64,000 bases of DNA from Sipunculus nudus (GCA_026874595.1 CM049318.1:51054750-51118749), one strand, 5' to 3'. Shown: positions 1-12,896, counted from the first letter of the stretch. Translations and numbers: made by a program. Notes: a model not told the origin generated them from the sequence alone.

Positions 1-910
1 TTTTAGTACACATGGAAAACAATTTAAAAGGCTGAGATGCGCTCAACTAGCCATAGGTCATACGGTCTAAAAATTTACCCTTACGCTATGTCCACACATA
101 ATATACTATACGAAGATATTAATTTTATTTTATTAATTTTTAAAGTCCGTAGTTAAATAAAATCAATTCGGCGTGGCGTTATTTTGGGGAAAAAGACGTT
201 CAGTTACAAGAACACACACATATGGATTTTCTTGCTCATGCCCAATGCCAATTATTTTTACCTATGAAAATATCATAAGTATTTCATGTGATTAAAGCTG
301 CCCATTCACCTACCTTTTAAAAAGAAAGGTAGAAAATTCACTTGCTGCAAAACGCTATTTTCATAGCTCTGGCTTCCCTGACTTGTCGCTGGAGCTTTTT
401 TTTTTTGGTGGACCCCACATATTTTTAACCCATTGATATAAACAAAACAAGCAGCCTTTGTGGGATGATATCCACGTTTTCTTACCTTTTTTTGAAAGTT
501 CCAAGCTATTATCTTAAATTTATAAAGGCCAGGTAGGTGATTTAAGTTCTCTGAAACTCACTGGGTCTAAATAAAGCAAACTCCCTGCTTCTCCACGTCT
601 GTCGGCTATTTTTATACTAATTCATAAAATTATCCTCTAATACTGGTGACGATCAAGGTCGGAGTCCTGACTGTAACGGACATACACACGGACACACAGA
701 CACACGGTTAGGAATATATTATAATTTATGGGTGATGCCCCCCCCCCCCCTCTACTTTGGACTTTGCATGTAATATTCAGGGAACACCTTCCAGACACTA
801 TATAATATCTACAAGGAAAATCAAAAGTATAAAAGTAATTTTAAAATTAGGCAAATTTCAGTTGGGTTTACATCGTTTCATTACCGTACACTTTCATTTG
901 CAGGTAACGA
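1..910. other. No gene seen
   Basis: AT-rich sequence without a convincing exon. It contains short homopolymers (a T run near 400, a C run near 740-750) and CA-rich short repeats near 680-700. The minisatellite begins at its right edge. Confidence 0.6.
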
Positions 911-3900
911 TTTATGTATGTATGTATATGCTCTCTTTATGTATGTATGTATATACACTATGTGTGTAGGTATATGTACTATTTATGTATGTATGTATGT
1001 ATTCGCACTCTATGTAAGTATGTATATGCACTCTTTATATATGTATATGCACTCATTATGTATGTATGTATTCGCACTATTTATGTATGTATGTATATGC
1101 AGTCTTTATGTATGTATTTATGTATATGCACTCTTTATGTTTGTATATGCACTCTTTATGTATTTATGTATGTATATGCACTCTTTATGTATTAATGTAT
1201 GTGCACTCTTGATGCATGTATGTATGTATATGCACTCTTTATGTTTGTATGTATTCGCACTCTTTATGTATTTATGTATGTATATGCACTCTTTATGTAT
1301 TTATGTATATGTTATCTTTATGTATGTATGTATGTTTATTCACTCTTTATGTATTTATGTATATGCACTCTTTATGTATGTATGTATATGCACACTTTAT
1401 GTATGTATGTATATGCACTCTTTATGTATGAATATATATTCACTCTTAATTAAAGGATGTATGTTTATGCATTCTTTATGTATGTATGTATGTATATGCA
1501 CTCTTTATATATGTATGTATATGCACTCTTTATATATGTATGTATATGCACTCTTTATATATGTATATGCACCCATTATGTATGTATGTATATGCACTCT
1601 TTATGTATTTATGTATATGCACTCTTGATGCATGTATGTATGTATATGCACTCTTTATGTATGTATATATGTATATGCACTCTTTATGTATTTATGTATA
1701 TGCACTCTTTATGTATTTATGTATATGCACTCTTTATGTATGTATGTATATGCACACTTTATGTATGTATGTATATGCACTCTTTATGTATGAATATATA
1801 TTCACTCCTAATTTAAGGATGTATGTTTATGCATTCTTTATGTATGTATGTATATGCACTCTTTATATATGTATGTATATACACTCTTCATATATGTATG
1901 TATATGCAGTCTTTATATATGTATATGCACCCATTATGTATGTATGTATATGCACTCATTATGTATGAATGAATGTGCACTCTTTATTTATGTATGTATA
2001 TGCACTCTTTATGTATGTATGTATACGCACTTTATGTATGTATGTATATGCACTCTTTATATATGTATATGCACCCATTATGTATGTATGTATATGCACT
2101 CATTATGTATGAATGAATGTGCACTCTTTATTTTTGTATGTATATGCACTCTTTATGTATGTATGTATACGCACTTTATGTATGTATGTATATGCAGTCT
2201 TTATGTATGTATGTGTAAGCACTCTTTATGTATGTATGTATATACACTCTTTATGTATGTATATGCATTCTATATGTATTTATGTATATGCACTCTTTAT
2301 GTATGTATTTGCACTCTTTATGTACGTATATATATGCACTCTTTATGTACGTATATATATGAACTCTTAATGTATGTATGTATATGCAATCTTAATGTAT
2401 GTTTGTATATGCAATCTTAATGTTTGTATATATATGCACTCTTAATGTATGTATGTATATGCTCTCTTTATATATGTATGTATATGCTCTCTTTATATAT
2501 GTATGTATATACACTCTTCATATATGTATGTATATGCAGTCTTTATATATTTATATGCACCCATTATGTATGTATGTATATGCACTCATTATGTATGTAT
2601 GTATATGCACTCTTTATGTATGTATGTATATGCACTCTTTATGTATGTATGTATATGCAATCTTAATGTTTGTATATATATGCACTCTTTATGTATGTAT
2701 GTATATGCAGTCTTTATGTATGTATGTATGTGCACTCTTTATTTATGTAAGTATGTATATGCACTCTTTATATATATATATATGCACTCTTTATGTGTGT
2801 ATATGCACTCTTTATGTATGTATTTGCACTCTTTATGTACGTATATATATGAACTCTTAATGTATGTATGTATATGCAATCTTAATGTATGTATGTATAT
2901 GCAATCTTAATGTTTGTATATATATGCAAGCTTAATGTATGTATGTATATGCAATCTTAATGTTTGTATATATATGCACTCTTTATGTATGTATGTATAT
3001 GCACTCTTTATGTATGTATGTATATGCAATCTTAATGTTTGTATATATATGCACTCTTTATGTATGTATGTATATGCACTCTTTATGTATGTATTTGCAC
3101 TCTTTATGTACGTATATATATGCACTCTTTATGTACGTATATATATGAACTCTTAATGTATGTATGTATATGCAATCTTAATGTTTGTATATATATGCAC
3201 TCTTTATGTATGTATGTATGTGCACTCTTTATTTATGTAAGTATGTATATGCACTCTTTATGTGTGTATATGCACTCTTTATGTATTTATGTATATGCAC
3301 TCTTTATGTATGTATGTATATGCACTCTTTATGTATGTATGTATGTGCGCTCTTTATTTATGTAAGTATATATATATGCACACATTATGTGTGTATATGC
3401 ACTCTTTATGTATGTATGTATATGCACTCTGTATGTATGTATGTAAAAGCACTCTTTATGTATGTATGTATGTGCACTCTTTATTCATGTAAGTATATAT
3501 ATGCACTCTTTATGTGTGTATATGCACTCTATGTATTTATGTATATTCACTCTTTATTTATGTATGTATATGCACTTTTAATGTAAGTATATATATATGC
3601 GCTCTTTATATATGTATATGCACTCTTTATGTATGTATGTATATTCACTCTTTATGTATTTATGTATATACACTCTTTATGTATGTATGTATATTCACTC
3701 TTTATGTAAGTACATATATGCGCTCTTTATATATGTATGTATATGCACTATATATGTATATATATGCACTCATTATGTTTGTATGTACATGCAATCTTTA
3801 TGTATATATGTAAATGCATCCTTTTTATTTATATGTATAAACATTCTTTATGTATGTATGTATATGCACTCTTTATGCATGTATCCATGTGCACTCTTTA

Positions 3901-4087
3901 TGTATGTATGTATATGCACTCTTTATGTAAATATATATATGCGCTCTTTATATATGTATGTATATACACTCTTTATGTATGTATGTATGTTTATGCACAC
4001 TTTATGTATGTATGTATATACACTCTTTATGTTTTTATGTATATGCACTCTTTTTGTATGTATGTAGATGCACTCTTTATGTATGTA
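911..4087. repeat. Minisatellite, ATGT-rich core plus TATGCACTCTTTA
   Basis: About 3.2 kb of tandem units. The commonest unit is about 25 bp: a TATGTATGTATG stretch followed by TATGCACTCTT. Units mostly differ by whole 4-bp ATGT steps (about 17, 21, 25 and 29 bp). Higher-order duplication is visible: a block with the rare text TATATATTCACTC, TTAA and GGATG recurs near 1430 and 1790, and a block with GAATGAATGTGCACTC recurs near 1963 and 2106. All three forward frames are nearly free of stops because the unit contains no TAA, TAG or TGA, so the long Met-Tyr-Val-Cys reading frames here are by-products and not genes. Confidence 0.93.
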
Positions 4088-4800
4088 ACAGCAATTACAT
4101 GTGCTACGCACGGTTTGGGGCGAGCATTTAGTTCTAATGTCAAATAGCTTATAATAGATAAAAGTCTTGGTTGTACAATGTTACCGTCATAAGATCTCTT
4201 TGAATCTGACATTTGGTATAAGTATTCTGTTTTTGAGTTGACCTTGTGTCGGAGTCTGGATGACTTGGACGAATATGTTCCTGTAGAATGGTGGAATATC
4301 TTCTGTCAAACCCGGAGCATATGTATGATGAAAACCATGGCAATCCGTAATGTCCAGAGGAGATACGGAAGACCACACAAATCGCGTTCCGCTATTAATA
4401 TATAGATTCATTATATGCATGGTGTTATGCATAAAACTAAATGAAGCCAAGCGATTGGCCGGAGAATTTTCGAAGAAGTGATAAATAAAGTCATTTTTAT
4501 ATGAAAATATATTATGCTGAACATCGCCATTTAAAGTTGCCCTCCGACCCCGTCAATCCGCCAGTAAAGGAACCTGTTATCTTGCATGAGACGTGTTCTT
4601 GATAATTGCATTCCCGTTATCAGGCACAAAAACTGAGCACTCACATGGTCGGGCAATTCCGCTGCGCAAAAGTTCGTGATAGCATTATATTATATGGTAC
4701 ATATAAAGGCTGTAAATATTTTTTAAATATCACGCACTCCCAAGGACCTTTCCTGTTTGAAAGCTAAGCCAATGTTTTCCAGTGAGACAATCACTGCATT
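4088..4800. other. Spacer; holds one copy of a duplicated flank
   Basis: No gene is seen. About 4285-4410 resembles 6096-6202, sharing GTGGAAT-TCTTC, CAATCCGTA and GCTATTAATATATAGAT in the same order. The second copy leads directly into the second minisatellite block, so the two arrays appear to belong to one duplicated or transposed unit. Confidence 0.5.
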
Positions 4801-5774
4801 CAGGCAGTGTGTAAAACTCGGACCCCACGGACTCCGGATCCCGGACCCCAAGAAAAAATTGTAATTCTTAAACTTTCATAGTTATTTATCCAGATATTTT
4901 AGCATAAACGTATTAAAGACATATTTAATATTATGTTTGGTTAAAAATTAGAAGAAATAGTCTGATTTGCACAAAAAAATTGATAATTAACACTTACGGA
5001 CCCTGGCGCACGGACCTCACGGATTACACGGACCCCGTTTACTCGTTGTATTACCATTTCTTTAGTACATATTTTCACATCACGTTTAACCATAACACCC
5101 ATGTGATTTATTATTGTGTTATTATTTGTATTTTTACATTTTTATGTCTCAGTTTTTATTCATAATTTTATATATGCTATTTATTACATTTGTGTAGCGT
5201 TTTAAAAAGTACAATAATTAAATCATTTACAAATCATTATTTTGGAACCTATAGTTGCTTGAAATGCAAGTAATCAACATTTCCTTTCGGTATTTATATT
5301 ATTGCCAACTTTAAATTGCATGGTTGGTATGAATGGAACACGAAACCTTTTGTTATGTGGAAGGGCTCGGAATTATCAGTCTCGGGTCCGCAATGACTGT
5401 TAGTGCACATCGAATAAATTTCCCCCAGTGTGCCCGCACTATTAAATTTTCATTTAAAATAAAACAAAAATTATATTTATTGTGTGACATGAAAGCTATT
5501 TTATTCCTCTTTCAGTCAAAAATATGAGCGGTGGTTACTGCCGTCAAAATGGAACAGTCAGCAAAGTCAAGTTAAATGAGGTCCATCTTCATCGAAATGT
5601 TTTTGTAAACTTAAATCTTTCAGTGAATCGGTCATTTTCAAAGCTGCAACATTTAGGGACTTTGCTCTGTTTTTCATCAGCAATAGTGGTTTTCTCGGTT
5701 TAAATGATGAAAAATGAGGAAATTGGTTTTCGGGGTCAGGGGACCGTGGGGTCCGGGTTTTACACACTGTCCTG
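4801..5774. mobile_element. hAT-like non-autonomous DNA element
   Basis: The ends form an inverted repeat. The left end reads CAGGCAGTGTGTAAAAC and continues with CGGACCCCACGG. The right end, reverse complemented, reads CAGGACAGTGTGTAAAAC followed by CCGGACCCCACGG. An identical 8-mer, CAATCACT, flanks it at 4788-4795 and 5775-5782. It abuts the right end directly but is 5 bp away from the left end, so the target duplication is probable, not proven. CGGACC motifs recur inside near 5000-5035. No transposase is visible. An 8-bp duplication and a CAG-type end fit the hAT superfamily. Confidence 0.55.
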
Positions 5775-6200
5775 CAATCACTACCGTTCGGAAAATTTTC
5801 ATTCTTTAAAAGATCCCCCTTTTAAGCATTCTCCTCTTGTGCACAATAGACCTTTTTGCTGCGCAGAGGTTGCGTTTTGAAAAGGGATCACGAATGGGGA
5901 TTATTTCGGGCGGGTAACCTCGAAATATAAGAAAATCCCAGATAGGGCCCCCGGGAGTAAAACTGTCCCGCCATCACACACTCTATGGCCATTGTGTTAC
6001 CGGGCCCAAAGACACAAAGAAAAGAGGCACCCGCGGGAGAGCAAATATTAAAATTATAAATTATGCACGTAATACGCAAATATTGCAAATAAAAGTGGGT
6101 GGAATCTCTTCGGACAAACCCAGAGCAAATGTGTGTCGAAAATCTCGGCAATCCGTACGGTGGTATCAGAGAAGATCGCGTTACGCTATTAATATATAGA
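5775..6200. other. Spacer leading into second minisatellite block
   Basis: No gene is seen. Positions 6096-6202 match the flank near 4285-4410 (see that entry). Confidence 0.45.
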
Positions 6201-6600
6201 TATGCACTCTTTATGTATGTATGTAAACACTCTTTATGTATTTATGTATATGCACTCTTGATGCATGTATGTATATGCATTCTTAATGTATTTATGTAAA
6301 TGCACTCTTTATGTATGTATGTATATGCATTCTTTATGTATGTATATGCACTCTTTATGTATGTATGTATATGCACTCTTCATGTATGTATGTATATGCA
6401 CTCTTTTTGTATGTATGTATATGCACTCTTTATGTATGTATATGCACTCTTTATGTATGTATGTATCTGCACTCTTTATATATGTATATGCTCTCTTTAT
6501 GTATGTATGTGTATGCACTCTTTATGTATGTATGTATATGCAATCTTTATGTATTTATGTATATGCACTCTTTATGTATGTATTTATATGCACTTTCTGT
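6201..6600. repeat. Second block of the same minisatellite
   Basis: About 400 bp of the same TATGTATGTATATGCACTCTT-type unit as in 911-4087, starting directly after GCTATTAATATATAGA. Confidence 0.92.
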
Positions 6601-6870
6601 ATAGATATATATAGGTGTCAATGTATAAGCCCTCACTCGTCCCGATCGCGGCTACCCCTTGTTACTGCAACCTTTGTTGCTGCCTTCACCCGCCCCCCCC
6701 CCCGCCCCGGCTTTTCCGGACCTGAAGAAGTTATTTTAAGTTTTGTCATTGGTCCTCTTTGGCCGACCCTCCCTCCCGCTTTCCTAAATCCTGGATCCGC
6801 CCCTGTGTTATAGTTGCATTGAAGCAAAACGATGACCATTAAACCGCCAGCAGCTTACAGTCGGGAGAAA
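6601..6870. other. Spacer with a hAT-like terminus
   Basis: No gene. A C run lies near 6694-6703. CTGGATCCGCCCCTG at 6791-6805 matches, reverse complemented, the CAG-GGGCGGATCCAG type of transposon end that also occurs at 35068-35123 and 39337-39849. Its partner end was not located. Confidence 0.4.
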
Positions 6871-6892
6871 TATGAATGATCACAAGGCGACA
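6871..6892 (+). promoter_or_regulatory. 22-bp block shared upstream of TLCD3 copies A and B
   Basis: A 22-bp stretch beginning TATGAATGATCACAAGG is identical at 6871-6892 and 33263-33284. It lies 172 bp upstream of the copy A start codon and 136 bp upstream of the copy B start codon. The flanking sequence is much less alike. Retained promoter, retained 5' untranslated exon, or plain remnant of the duplication are all possible; no core promoter element is identified. Confidence 0.4.
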
Positions 6893-7064
6893 GACCACGC
6901 AGGCGTAACTGAATGGTCATGACAAGGACCACCGTTTAATGGGGACACCAAGTGACCCCGGGACACGAGCTTGTACTTAATGCTCTGATTGGCAGAGGTG
7001 ATGCACGCCGACAAGGGGTTTTCTCAACCAACTTTCGAGTGCTGGATTTACTAAACATTTAATA

Positions 7065-10000
7065 ATGAAGTTAGCTCCCATCTTTCTTTATTTAGCATCT
7101 TTATGTTACCATGAGGTCGCAACGCTGTTTTTTGACAGTTTGGTTATGCGCATGCGCCGCCAGACCGACCGTGTGACGAGTTTACAAGTTAGCGGCAGGT
7201 GAGAGATTACCTACATCGTCACTCTTGCTAATGGTGTAGCTAGTACTATGGATAGTGGGTGCCAATCGGGGGGGGGGGGGGGGCGCTTGTGCCAGCCCTT
7301 TTATATACATATATGTATATATGCATACATATGTATATATAAATATATATAAACACTTATGTTTATGTATAAAAATATAAATTAATCTAATGGTTCATTG
7401 CAATAAACAACTGCTAGAGTGATCTATGGTATGATACCTTTTAAATGCTGTTTCGTGCTACGAGTTGCACTCATCAGGTAAGATTGTCTGATTGAAATGG
7501 TATGGTTCATAATGGTACACATTTGGGAAGTTTTATGTTGTGTGGGCAGTCCTTGGTAACGTTAAGGTTATAGGTTACCTGGTACGTTTTTCTGCTTAAT
7601 TTTACTTAATGACAACATACAAGGTGCGTTCAACCGTCGGAAGGATTAAACAAGGTTCCGGGAACAGTGCTGCGAAATAGAAAGGCACCGACAACTATTG
7701 TACAAAAACAATATGCGATTTTGATTCCAAATACATGGACCGTGCCTTTCGAGACAACTTTACCGATACACTACACGTATAAAGTTTACTGCATTGCTAG
7801 TTCCAAAAAATCGGACCCTCGCGAAATATTGAAAAAGAAATCGCGAAATTATAACCTTGCGAAAAATGAAGCCATCACAGTATACTGTTATTTCTATTGC
7901 TACTACTTCTCACAGTACTACTTTCGCTGTTTCTTATTTCGGTCTGGTAATCAGATGCTTGAAATTAGGTGGTTGGCATGGTTACGTTTTCTTCCATGAG
8001 TGTTCCAAACCACATTGTGGTTGAAAAATATTAACAAGATTAATTTTCAGTGCTCATATGACCTTGCGCATAATCAATAAAACTAACAGGATACATTGTG
8101 ATAAATCTTGTGTCATATCAAATATTGATAATAAAAATATTCTTCAGATCACATATTTTATTTTGTTTCTTTACGAACAGTTTTTTTCTGTTTTCCCTTC
8201 TTTTTGTACGATCTCTTTATTTTCAACAGCATCGTCACCGCCATACACGGGTTCCTATCATTTTTGCTGAGCATAAAGGCTTTCATGATCTCGGATTTCG
8301 AGATCACAAGTTCAAGGTGAGTATTACCTAACGCCAAGCGTAATTAATCATATTCTATTTATAAAATCTTCTAAAAGTTGACCGGACAACCCTGTTGTCT
8401 GAAGGTAATGTGGTAGGGTTTGTTGTTGACCACAACTTGTGGTAGGTCCAAGACTGGTCGTATTCTCTCTCTCTCTCAGACTTACACACATATACATATA
8501 TTAAATAAAATATTATATAATCCTAAATTTTGACATCATAACTGATCCTTGTTTCAATTTCCTTATTCGAAGGTAAAAGCGTTGATGCTAGATAACTGAA
8601 AATGCATTTTTCTCTCTTTCAGATGTTGGCCTATTTCTCTTGTTTTGCTTTGGTCGCATGCTTATTTTGTTCACGACGTTTGGGCTAAAATCCGTGTCTA
8701 CAGATATCGACATTATGGAATGTCTAATTGTTCGACATTGAAGCTTGTCGTGGCTGCAACTAAAAAAGAAAAGCTGGTCTTCCTTCACCATCTGTTTTTT
8801 ATTTTTTACGCAATTCCATTTGCACTGGTAAGTAAGAATAACAAGATGACCTTATAAGGCTGAAATGAACGTATTACAGTATAAACAAAGCCACACGGTA
8901 CCATCGTAAACCAGAATTCTGCAATCCAATGAAGGCAATTGTCTGTCATGTGTTAGCATTCACTTATTTGGCCCAAATCCGTTGTTTATTCGTGCCTTAC
9001 ATGCGTTAAATGTCGTACACGCCCACAATTTTTTTTCAACGCACATAAAAGAGCAAGTGTATTACACGCATGAAACAGCAATAACTGTATTACAAAACAT
9101 TATGAAATATGTCTTGACAATTCTTAAGGACACCATTATATAAGCCGGTATACCAGCCAATGCAATACAAAAGTTTCTTTGGTAAAATGTTTATTCGTTA
9201 CCGAGAAACAGTTACCGTAAAGTTAAAATGATTTATGGCTTGCTCATGAGGACGTTTTTAATAATTTGTGATGCGTTTAAATACTTAATATAGAGAAAAA
9301 ATGGGAGAGAGAAATTAAGGTGAATAAAAATGCCCAGAAATATTAAGAATATTAAGAATATTAAGACTCACGCATTAAATAAAGCCGCGGTTAGATGTTT
9401 CAGATTTCGCGATTTTATATTTTCAGCTTTTCGTGAGGGCTTCATTTTCGTCTCTTAACCATGCATACAATATATTCATTGTTATATGAATTATTAAATA
9501 TGCCCGCTAAAAGTTATGTTAAGGCTGGCTTTTTTTTTTGTCTGTTTGTGTGTCTATTAGAAACATTCCTCAAACATTTATTAACGGATTTTCATGAAAT
9601 TGTAAAGATTGTTTGGCAATGGTACAAGGAACATTTGATTATTTATTTTTTTTGGGGGGGGGGGGGACCGGATCATCATCTGGATTTATGAATTTCTGAA
9701 CGAAAATGCTGACAGTACATATCATATGGGGGAAATGAGCTGCCTTAGCGGAGGTCTCCGCTCTCTGAGGGCTCTTTTTATTATAATAATATAATTAGTC
9801 TTTTGTCTTTCGACCAGGCAAGGATAAGGTAAATGATTTCCCAAGAAAGCTAAATGACTTTTTACCTTATGTAGAGGGGATGTCTCACTCTATATAGGGG
9901 TTTTATTTTTATATAGGATTAAATACATACTAGTATATAAATAAAAAGGTAAAGGGAAGAGGTAGGGGTTTATAGTCTGATATCACTGACATTGTCAGTC

Positions 10001-10318
10001 TTATCCGACTTTACACATTTAGGCTTCCTGGTCTTTCGGGCCTGTTCATATCTTGTAGCTTCTTTCGGCTCCTTAGGGAACATACAACTCAAGCAGCCAT
10101 ATAAGGCGCTAGAAGGTTATTCGTTCTACATTTGCCTGTCTTCCATGACCAGTACCGATTCACTCCTGGGTCGAGAGAGCGCGCCCTTGTGGTAAAGACT
10201 TTGCCTAGGTATCTTAGCGCAGACGCAGTCAGAACGTGACGCGAACCAACAACTTCATAAGTCCATCGCCCTAACCAATGCGCCACCCACTGCACACACA
10301 CACACACATACACACACA

Positions 10319-10388
<70 letters not shown>

Positions 10389-10556
10389 TGTATGTTGTTA
10401 CGGGGTGACATAAAAGCGGACCGAACTGCCTCTGGCTAGTGAAGCTTGCTTTGCTAGCGAAGCGATTGGTACGCCGGACTTGTGCGCCAACAGCATGGGT
10501 TCGAAAACGGGATCGGCCCAGAATTTCCCCCTCAACAATTTGTCTCCGTAACAATG

Positions 10557-10617
<61 letters not shown>

Positions 10618-10966
10618 TCGTGTATATATATGTATACTGTGTGTAAAAGAAGGAGAATTTAACACACTTATAAATCCGTGTATAAAAAAGTGTGTGCGTG
10701 TCTGCACGTGCTAGTCGTTACACGCATTGCTAGAGTGACTTTTGTGTGAATATTTTGTGCAGGCTTGCACGTTCACCTTAACTGTTATAGATCTAGGCAA
10801 CAGAAAAACTGTCATACAATGATACCACAGTTACACTCGGAATATATGGAAAATGTGTATCTAATGGGAAATAGCAGTTGTTGAGACAGTCTATATTTAT
10901 TGAAAGAACATCCATTTGTGTCTGCTATATCACGAATCATATCAAGCGCAAGCGGCAAATATTACC

Positions 10967-11015
<49 letters not shown>

Positions 11016-11789
11016 ACGGGTGTTCCCGGCAAGAGCCAAAGTCACCCGGCGTGAGTGAAAAGCGAGGCAAGGCGATGTATATATATAAAAGTGTTTATTC
11101 AGCCGTATATATATACAAATCTGGAGTCCTCCCAGCCGGAGTCCCTGCCAAGCAGAGAACGAATACTCCCATTAAACATTTCATATAAACATTTCTATAT
11201 GGTGCAAAAATACAATAAATGGCATGAAATATACAGAATATACATTTGCACATTTCTTGGTATTCATTACACAAGAAAACACATTACATATTATACAAAT
11301 GAGCCTACATATTTAGGAACCACATTTTAAGATATCGTTGCATATTACCATGAATACAAATATCCATGCGTACAACAAGTATGAATTTACCAGTAACGTG
11401 TGCAATTAGAATATGGAATATACAGTTTACATGATAGTACGTACGTGATATACTGAAAGTAATGAATTGGCTAAATGATAGAGTTTATCGCTGTTTAAGA
11501 GTTAAGTAAAAACGGTCCTTACCTGCCAAGCAGAGAACGAATACTGACAAGTTCTCTATGTCACGAGACTGAGGCTTGGCAGGGTTCGCGTCGCGGTCCG
11601 TGTCATTGTCCGAATGAAAACAATAGGAACAACGGAAAACCGGTTGAGTAATGAGGAACCAAGCAAACAAGGCAACCAAGGCAACTGCGGGGCAATTCAT
11701 TGACCAGTTAGGCCAAGCTGATGATATGATACCTGCCAGGCAATTCAGTTATACCTGATAATATAATACGTGTTATCGGAGCCGTTACA

Positions 11790-11858
<69 letters not shown>

Positions 11859-12896
11859 GCGCACTCGAGAAAATGAACAAGCAGTCGGAACAATTTCTTA
11901 AAGTATTATAAGCTACAGCAGGTTTATATCTGTCTACTCTTGCTATGTTGAAATATTCTCTTGTATTTCAGACATGTGTAAGCTGCGACTTCATAATAGC
12001 ATGCATTTCTATAATGGAGTCGATTCTTCCGTTCTTAATGATCAGAAAAATTATGTTACAGGTAAGAGGTTGAAATGATGTTATGTAATAATATAGATAT
12101 ACATGTATTGTGTTTTGCAGCTGAATAAATCTAAAATCATGATTAACACTTTTTAATTAAGTTCAGTATTTGCAATTTATGTTGTGCTATGGTTTCTTAA
12201 GTAACCATACATAATTAGGACATATAAACGTTATATTTCGAGTCTAACTCGTGGTGTATATAAATATGACTCCAGTAAAAGATAGTCGCTTGTAATTGAT
12301 CATATGATATTAATATTTCCAATAATTCATTCTAATAAAATAACAATATAATAATAACATTAATAATACTATTACCATTAATCAAGTAAAACCTCGCCTA
12401 ACAACCTCCCAGATTTAGTGACACCTCAAATTAACGACCACATTTTACGGTCTGAATTCTTGTTTGCTCTTAATATCAGACATTCTTCAGACGACCACCT
12501 GAAAAGGTGATCACTTTATCTAAGTAACGTGTATTGGTTCTAAATTGGATTTTTCACTTTAAAAATAAAAATAAAATAAATGCTAAAATTATATCAATAA
12601 ATTAAGGTTTTCTTCTTTATTTTCAGCTGGGGAGACCCAAAGATTTCCTGTATATCCTCAACGGATTTCTGCTCTTCCTCTTTTACCTAGTTTTCAGGAT
12701 TGCCTGGATTCCTGCGGCCTTGTGGATGTACACGGACCACGCCGGTATTACTCTGGCTGCAGTGCCTTATACATTACCGACACATTGTACCGTTGTCATG
12801 GCGGTGGTTTATATATTGAATTGTTACTGGTTTTGTTTGATTATTTGTACTGGTCTAAAAGAAATGCTCAAAATTGACTTTTCCAAGTCTGATTGA
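7065..12896 (+). CDS. TLC-domain membrane protein, TLCD3/FAM57 type, copy A
   Basis: Five coding exons: 7065-7198, 8230-8316, 8623-8827, 11972-12061 and 12627-12896, all with GT-AG borders. They join in frame to 261 residues, close to the usual TLCD3 length. About seven hydrophobic segments are visible (roughly residues 3-23, 46-66, 77-98, 125-142, 149-168, 176-202 and 222-250). Family signatures include the AIHG block (49-52) at the start of TM2, HDVWAK (91-96), the paired histidines HH (129-130) in LVFLHH, and the C-terminal FRIAW and VPYTLPTHC blocks, matching those of FAM57A/B. Relatives are ER or plasma-membrane proteins linked to ceramide and phospholipid metabolism; the reaction of this copy is inferred only. 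The ATG at 7065 is the first Met, although the frame is open upstream to a TGA at 6999. A poly(A) signal AATAAA lies at 13234. Intron 3 holds SINEs and TA arrays. Confidence 0.85.
7268..7283. repeat. G16 homopolymer
   Basis: Sixteen consecutive G in intron 1 of copy A, followed by a TATATG-type low-complexity stretch to about 7375. Confidence 0.9.
7450..7477 (-). ncRNA. Hammerhead-ribozyme-like core
   Basis: On the minus strand the segment reads CTGATGA, then a 4-bp stem GTGC/GCAC closing an 8-nt loop, then CGAAAC. That is the conserved catalytic core of a hammerhead with stem II in place. Downstream on the same strand GGTATCATACC is a perfect small palindrome. I could not fit stems I and III by eye around a UH cleavage site, so self-cleavage is not claimed. 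Such cores with short stem III are known from Penelope-like retroelements and retrozymes; no reverse transcriptase of that kind is seen here, so this would be a fragment. It sits antisense in intron 1 of TLCD3 copy A. Confidence 0.6.
7811..7869. repeat. CTCGCGAAA dispersed repeat, copy 1
   Basis: The segment carries CCCTCGCGAAATATTGAAA, a second TCGCGAAATT, then CTTGCGAAAAA. The same spaced pattern occurs at 13291-13356 and 30791-30853, so this is a small interspersed family. Class unknown. Confidence 0.55.
10060..10297 (-). mobile_element. tRNA-derived SINE
   Basis: Read on the minus strand, the head has an A-box-like TGGCGCATTGG (10275-10285) and, 27 nt further on, a B-box-like GGTTCGCGTCAC (10236-10247), the spacing of an internal RNA polymerase III promoter. 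The body continues toward about 10060. A CA-rich stretch lies just outside the head. The exact 3' end is not determined. Confidence 0.65.
10320..11857. repeat. Cluster of four TA microsatellites
   Basis: Long TA arrays lie at about 10320-10382, 10559-10614, 10967-11012 and 11792-11857, all in intron 3 of TLCD3 copy A. Two of them bracket the SINE at 10404-10558. Ile-Tyr reading frames across them are artefacts. Confidence 0.93.
10404..10558 (+). mobile_element. tRNA-like SINE, second family, copy 1
   Basis: It contains GTGAAGCTTGCTTTGCTAGCG, an A-box-like TAGCGAAGCGATTGG, and a B-box-like GGGTTCGAAAACGGG. Related sequences with the same AAGCTTGCTTT motif lie at 30930-31016 and 31205-31335, all on the plus strand and all ending near a GTAACA motif. 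TA arrays directly border this copy. Confidence 0.55.
12383..12530 (+). repeat. pogo/Tigger-like MITE fragment
   Basis: The segment begins CAAGTAAAACCTCGCC, like the CAGTAAAACCTCG ends at 13912 and 60228. The far end is not resolved. It lies in intron 4 of TLCD3 copy A. Confidence 0.35.

Noticed and set aside
914-4111. Many long overlapping Met/Tyr/Val/Cys-rich open frames
   Set aside because: They occur in all frames because the minisatellite unit lacks stop codons; unit variation ignores codon phase and there is no conserved frame.
10089-11893. Ile-Tyr repeat open frames
   Set aside because: They are translations of TA microsatellites. The same applies near 29570, 37200, 39450, 46950 and 47250.
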